NCBI GenBank assembly: GCA_050699655.1
Contig: JBOHFJ010000061.1
Location: 1 to 17,422 of the forward strand
DNA length: 17,422 nt
Direction of reading: 5' to 3'
Origin: GCA-003244245 sp050699655
GTDB lineage: Bacteria > Actinomycetota > Actinomycetes > Mycobacteriales > Pseudonocardiaceae
The translations under genes and the position numbers were made by a program. Under the pieces are notes generated by a model. The model did not search any database and was not told the DNA's origin. It saw only the letters and a list, made by a program, of their open reading frames with translations. Positions 14,599 through 17,422 of this stretch are shown piece after piece (within the stretch, counting starts at the first letter, position 1; each line of letters starts with the position of its first letter).

Positions 14599-15792
14599 CT
14601 AGCGCGTCGTGTTCAGCCGGTGCGCCAGCTCGCGCAGGCGGGTTGACGGGCGCCCCCGGGTCATCAGCTCACCGACGAGCACCCGGGGCAACTCGTGGTG
14701 AAAACTCCACTCCGGGGCTGTCCGCTCCATCGTCAGCAGCGCGGACTCGGCGGCCCGCGTGTGGCCTAGTCGCAGCTCAGCGTGCGCGACGTCGGCCAGG
14801 TGCCGGCCCCGAGAGATCAACGGCAGCGCCGAGTCACCCGGCATCCGTCGAGCCACCTCAACCGCCGCTACGTAATCTTCCGTGACCACCCGGCAGTCAG
14901 CGGTCTGCATGATCACACAGTCAGGTCCGAAGATCACTCCACAGTCGGTGCGGTCCACACCGGTGCGCTGAGCCACCTCCGTGGCGTCGGCCAGCAAATC
15001 AGTGGCCGCGCCGGTCCGGCGCTGCCGGGCGGCAGCGGTGGCGCCCCGTAACAACAGCCCACCGTAAACCGACAGTTGGGCCGAACTGGCCTGCCCGGTG
15101 GGCTGCACCGTCTCCGCGGCGGCTACACAAACTCTCTCGGCATCAATGAAACGGCCCTGCCGCATCAGCACGTGCCCGAAGATGTCATACACGGACGCGG
15201 CGCGTAACGGGTCTGGCGCGGACGCGGCCAGGCGCAGCGCCTCACGGGCCGCGACATGACCGAGATCGGCCGCGTCCAGCCGAACCAGAGTGCCCGCGGT
15301 GATGTGGTGAACCTGCGCCGCAAGGTCAGCCGCGCGTCCTGACTCGACCACTGGGGCCGCGTGAGCGACGGCTTGGGCGTCGGTCAGCAGGCGAGGCAGC
15401 AGTGCCGCTAGCAGCGCGTATTTCCCGGCGAAATAGGCGCCCCACGCATAGCTGACGGCGCGCTCCAGGTCGGTCAGGTCGGGGGCGTCGGCGTCGTCCA
15501 GCTCACCCAGCAGCTCATCCACGCTGGTCAAAACATCCCTGATGGCACCCACTGGCGACTGGTCATCATCAGCGGCCTGGGTGGTCCGGGAGCGGCCGAA
15601 CAGCTCCGCCACGTCCACATCCAGGGCGTGGGCGATGCGTTGCAGGGTGCCGATGGAGGCGGTGTGCCGGCGGCCTTGCTCGAGTTTGCGGATGACGTCC
15701 ACGCTGACGTCGGCCGCCGCCGCGAGGTCGTGCTGTGTGAAGCGGGGTTTGCGCAGCTCACGGATGCGCTGTCCGATGATCGGCTTGGGCAA
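14599..15792 (-). CDS. XRE-family regulator with long helical C-terminal domain
   Basis: This is a 397-residue regulator. Residues about 4-66 form an XRE helix-turn-helix (IIGQRIRELRKPRFTQHDLA, ADVSVDVIRKLEQGRR, ALDVDVAELFG). The remaining 300 residues are alpha-helical, alanine-rich and TPR-like (for example RAVSYAWGAYFAGKYALLAA and YDIFGHVLMRQGRFIDAERV), a layout common in actinomycete regulators of this type. I choose the TTG at 15792 because GGGAG lies eight bases upstream and the HTH begins just after it. The frame extends to an ATG at 15858, but that adds 22 residues without conserved sequence. It heads an operon with the 87-residue gene and the truncated small gene. Its signal and targets are unknown. 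Confidence 0.82.
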   Translation of the reverse strand: MPKPIIGQRIRELRKPRFTQHDLAAAADVSVDVIRKLEQGRRHTASIGTLQRIAHALDVDVAELFGRSRTTQAADDDQSPVGAIRDVLTSVDELLGELDDADAPDLTDLERAVSYAWGAYFAGKYALLAALLPRLLTDAQAVAHAAPVVESGRAADLAAQVHHITAGTLVRLDAADLGHVAAREALRLAASAPDPLRAASVYDIFGHVLMRQGRFIDAERVCVAAAETVQPTGQASSAQLSVYGGLLLRGATAAARQRRTGAATDLLADATEVAQRTGVDRTDCGVIFGPDCVIMQTADCRVVTEDYVAAVEVARRMPGDSALPLISRGRHLADVAHAELRLGHTRAAESALLTMERTAPEWSFHHELPRVLVGELMTRGRPSTRLRELAHRLNTTR

Positions 15793-15868
15793 CTGGCAAG
15801 CTCCCGGTTCGCGGTTGGCGGAACACCACCGACGGTACCGAAGCGGTCTGCCTGGCATGCCCGCCGGT

Positions 15869-15994
15869 CGCCGTCAGGTCGGCGTCTGGGAGATCGTCGT
15901 CCCGGCGTTGGGTTTGGTGGCTCGCGCGTCCGGCGGCAGTCCGCCGCAGACCACTTTGTTCCGCTCTCGGCGCAGCGCCGCGCTGAACTGGTGA
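15869..15994 (+). pseudogene. Decayed fragment of an APC permease gene 3' end
   Basis: Bases 15869-15911 match 12995-13037 of the permease gene at 39 of 43 positions and encode the same stretch (GRRQV-VWEIVVPAL). Bases 15921-15947 match 13154-13180 at 23 of 27 positions, so the piece between (about 116 bases in the permease) is missing here. The open frame ends with a TGA at 15992-15994. It lies between the XRE start and the exonuclease and cannot encode a transporter. It is the remains of a paralogous permease or of a local duplication. Confidence 0.7.
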
Positions 15995-16012
15995 TCTCTT
16001 ATTTCCATAGGT

Positions 16013-16837
16013 CTAGTGCGCCGATGATGTCTGGGCCGGCGGTAGATCGCTGGGCTGGTGTGCTCTGGCTCGGGGGGCAGGGATGTCGGTGCGCAGTTGG
16101 ATGAGGGTGCGCCACAACATGAGGTGGTCCCACTGCTGGCGGATGAGGTGACCGGTGCGTCCAGTGAGTCGGTCGAGTTTGTCCAGGTCTTCCAGGTGCG
16201 CTTCGTCGGTGAGGAGTCTGGTGGCGGTCTTGTCTCCGATGCCGCGGATTCCGGGGATATTGTCGGACCTGTCGCCGGTCAGCGCGCGGTAGTCGCACCA
16301 TTGGTGGGGTAGCACGCCGTGTTTGTCGTGGACCTCGGCGGGGTGGATGCGGCGGCGGTCGGCGCGTCGCTGGGTGTTGAGGACCGAGACGCGGGGTGAG
16401 AGGAGCTGGTAGAAGTCCTTGTCGGTGGACATGATCAGGTGTTCGCGTGCTGGTTGTGCGGTGATGAGGGAGGCGATCACGTCGTCGGCTTCCCACCGGT
16501 TGTCCTCGGTCCAGTGGATCCCGAGCAGGTCGAGTCCTTCATGGATGCGGGGCAGGTCAGCGAAAACCTGCTCATCGCCGGTCACGGTGGGCTTGTACTG
16601 AGGCAGCAGGGCTCGTCTGTCGGCCGCGCCGTCCTGGCCGTCGAAGACCACGATGACCTCAGGTGCTGCGGTGTCGAGGGTGCGGGCGGCGGCTCGGATC
16701 AGCGCGAAGAACCCGAACACCAGCGTGATGTCGCGTCCGCTCCGGGAGGTGATGCGGGCGGGGAAGCCGAACGCGGCTCGGTGCAACAGGTTGTGGCCGT
16801 CCACGTACAGCGCTGGCGGCGGTTCGGTGGCGCTCAC
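16013..16837 (-). CDS. Stand-alone 5'-3' exonuclease / flap endonuclease
   Basis: This is a 274-residue nuclease of the FEN family, equivalent to the 5' nuclease domain of DNA polymerase I without the polymerase. It carries the metal-binding acidic residues: D13 in LYVDGHNLLHRA, D66 in VVFDGQDG, the cluster EADD at 116-119, D139 and D141 in STDKDFYQLL, and D189/D192 in GDRSDNIPGIRGIGDKTA, which is also the helix-3-turn-helix that grips DNA. It removes 5' flaps and RNA primers during replication and repair. The GTG at 16837 follows GAAGGGAG and is preferred over the ATG at 16858, which would put that ribosome site inside the gene. The C-terminal tail is proline-rich and probably disordered. 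All key residues are present, so it should be active. Confidence 0.88.
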   Translation of the reverse strand: MSATEPPPALYVDGHNLLHRAAFGFPARITSRSGRDITLVFGFFALIRAAARTLDTAAPEVIVVFDGQDGAADRRALLPQYKPTVTGDEQVFADLPRIHEGLDLLGIHWTEDNRWEADDVIASLITAQPAREHLIMSTDKDFYQLLSPRVSVLNTQRRADRRRIHPAEVHDKHGVLPHQWCDYRALTGDRSDNIPGIRGIGDKTATRLLTDEAHLEDLDKLDRLTGRTGHLIRQQWDHLMLWRTLIQLRTDIPAPRARAHQPSDLPPAQTSSAH

Positions 16838-16923
16838 GGGTTCTCCCTTCCAGCGCATTGCCGGGTGTCCTCGGCGTGGGCAGCGGGTAGCCTAGCCGAT
16901 CACGGGGATATCGGAGGAGTGCC

Positions 16924-17070
16924 ATGACCGCGAGTCGCGCCATCCTGTACTGCACGGTCAACGGTGTGTGCAATAACACCAATGGCCTGGGCCGGCAGGC
17001 AAAGACGTTGCTGTCCGCCTTGTGGTGTCATCGTGAGGAGCTGATTCGCCGCGTAGGACCATTCGACTGA
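16924..17070 (+). CDS. 48-codon ORF with strong ribosome site; possible truncated glycosyltransferase start
   Basis: ATG 16924 is preceded by GGAGG at six to seven bases, the best ribosome binding site in this part of the window. A TAGCCT -10-like box lies at 16888-16893. The product begins MTASRAILYCTVNGVCNNTN, then GLGRQAKTLLSALWCHREEL and IRRVGPFD, with cysteines at 10, 16 and 35. The segment NGLGRQAKTLL is reminiscent of the N-terminal loop of GT-B glycosyltransferases, and the frame stops where such proteins would go on. It may therefore be the 5' remnant of a larger gene. It is divergent from the exonuclease gene. As a true small protein it would be of unknown function. Confidence 0.5.
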   Translation: MTASRAILYCTVNGVCNNTNGLGRQAKTLLSALWCHREELIRRVGPFD

Positions 17071-17196
17071 ACCTCGACGCTGGTAATCGGCAACAACCCC
17101 AGTACCTCAACGGGATACTGACTCCAGTGGCAGTGCGCCGGGCGACAAAAAGGCCGACGAATCGTACCTCGCTTACTTCCATATTCACCGTGTTCC

Positions 17197-17385
17197 CTAC
17201 TGCTTGACACGGCGGCAAGCAGAACATACCTGTTGCGGGTCGGGTGGCTCGCCGGGCAGACCGCCGCGCAGGTACGGGGGAGGGGTGAACACCGCGCCGC
17301 ACTCCGCGTGCACCTTGCCGCTGGTGGGGCGCAGCTCGCCGTGGTGGGTGTCCCGGTCGCCGAGTGAGCGCAGATACCACGTCAT
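17197..17385 (-). CDS. Small HxxC/CxxC protein (putative zinc-binding), intact copy
   Basis: This 62-residue protein starts at the ATG of an ATGA overlap with the upstream gene. It begins MTWYLRSLGDRDTHHGELRP and contains HAEC (H26, C29) and CSAC (C54, C57) separated by a proline-rich linker FTPPPYLRGGLPGEPPDP. The four residues could hold one zinc ion. I know no characterised member of this family; I believe similar small proteins occur in Pseudonocardiales, from memory. The 3' half is present only in this copy. It is the last gene of the XRE/87-residue/zinc-type cassette whose first genes continue beyond the window. Confidence 0.7.
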   Translation of the reverse strand: MTWYLRSLGDRDTHHGELRPTSGKVHAECGAVFTPPPYLRGGLPGEPPDPQQVCSACRRVKQ

Positions 17386-17422
17386 CGCAGCCACGCAATT
17401 AAAATGTCCCGCAGCGCGGTGG
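17296..17422. repeat. 127-bp perfect direct repeat, copy 2 (runs to window edge)
   Basis: This is identical to 14219-14345. Here the small gene continues intact past the repeat boundary (17295 and lower), so copy 2 preserves the ancestral arrangement on that side and copy 1 carries the break. Confidence 0.95.
17382..17422 (-). CDS. 3' end of a second 87-residue-type gene (5' part outside window)
   Basis: These are the last 12 to 13 codons (TALRDILIAWLR) and the TGA of a second copy of the gene at 14305-14568, identical over the visible part. The stop overlaps the ATG of the small zinc-type gene. Confidence 0.8.
   Translation of the reverse strand, partial: TALRDILIAWLR

Noticed and set aside
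17071..17196. Gap between the 48-codon ORF and the zinc-type gene
   Set aside because: All frames were read; one open stretch follows the short ORF but has no motif or start, so nothing is called.

Overview
The window is high-GC DNA with actinomycete features: frequent GTG starts, ATGA/GTGA stop-start overlaps, a leaderless-type promoter, an EspR-like regulator and a long XRE regulator with a helical tail. The families at the right end make me lean to Pseudonocardiales, but that is inference. The region is unusually rearranged, with nested mobile elements, at least four decayed genes, a perfect direct repeat and a dispersed gene fragment among intact genes.

Left end (1-1921): a stack of insertions. 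The 3' part of one group II intron ends at about 422 and is followed, in frame, by the middle of the reverse transcriptase of a second, related group II intron. That second intron ends at about 1420 inside the 3' end of an IS30-family transposase gene. The IS30 element in turn has cut off the N-terminal part of a DUF6545/MAB_1171c-like gene. This looks like a bacterial twintron inside an insertion sequence inside a host gene.

1918-4632: an imidazolonepropionase-like amidohydrolase translationally coupled to the DUF6545-like remnant, then an EspR-like XRE regulator with a leaderless-type promoter, then an ImmA/IrrE-like metallopeptidase. I read this as one actinobacterial neighbourhood of unknown function whose membrane component is broken here.

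4633-8826: a glutamyl-tRNA synthetase of the type I associate with Firmicutes (minus strand), divergent from a secreted GH65 glycoside hydrolase with a C-terminal F5/8-type C domain. The GH65 gene is a pseudogene with three frameshifts and an apparent internal deletion.

8823-13763: a TetR-methyltransferase operon (minus) facing an SRPBCC protein, an amidohydrolase_2-type enzyme and an APC permease (plus). A tandem palindromic operator lies in the divergent gap. The layout suggests a TetR-controlled uptake and catabolic (or modifying) unit for a small amine, amide or amino-acid-like compound. A small two-helix membrane protein follows.

13801-17422: a GNAT pseudogene abuts a truncated copy of a small zinc-binding-type gene. 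A 127-bp perfect direct repeat (14219-14345 and 17296-17422) shows that the end of an XRE / 87-residue / zinc-type cassette is duplicated. Between the repeats lie the XRE regulator, a decayed permease fragment, a stand-alone 5'-3' exonuclease and a 48-codon ORF with a strong ribosome binding site. I saw no tRNA, rRNA or CRISPR array.
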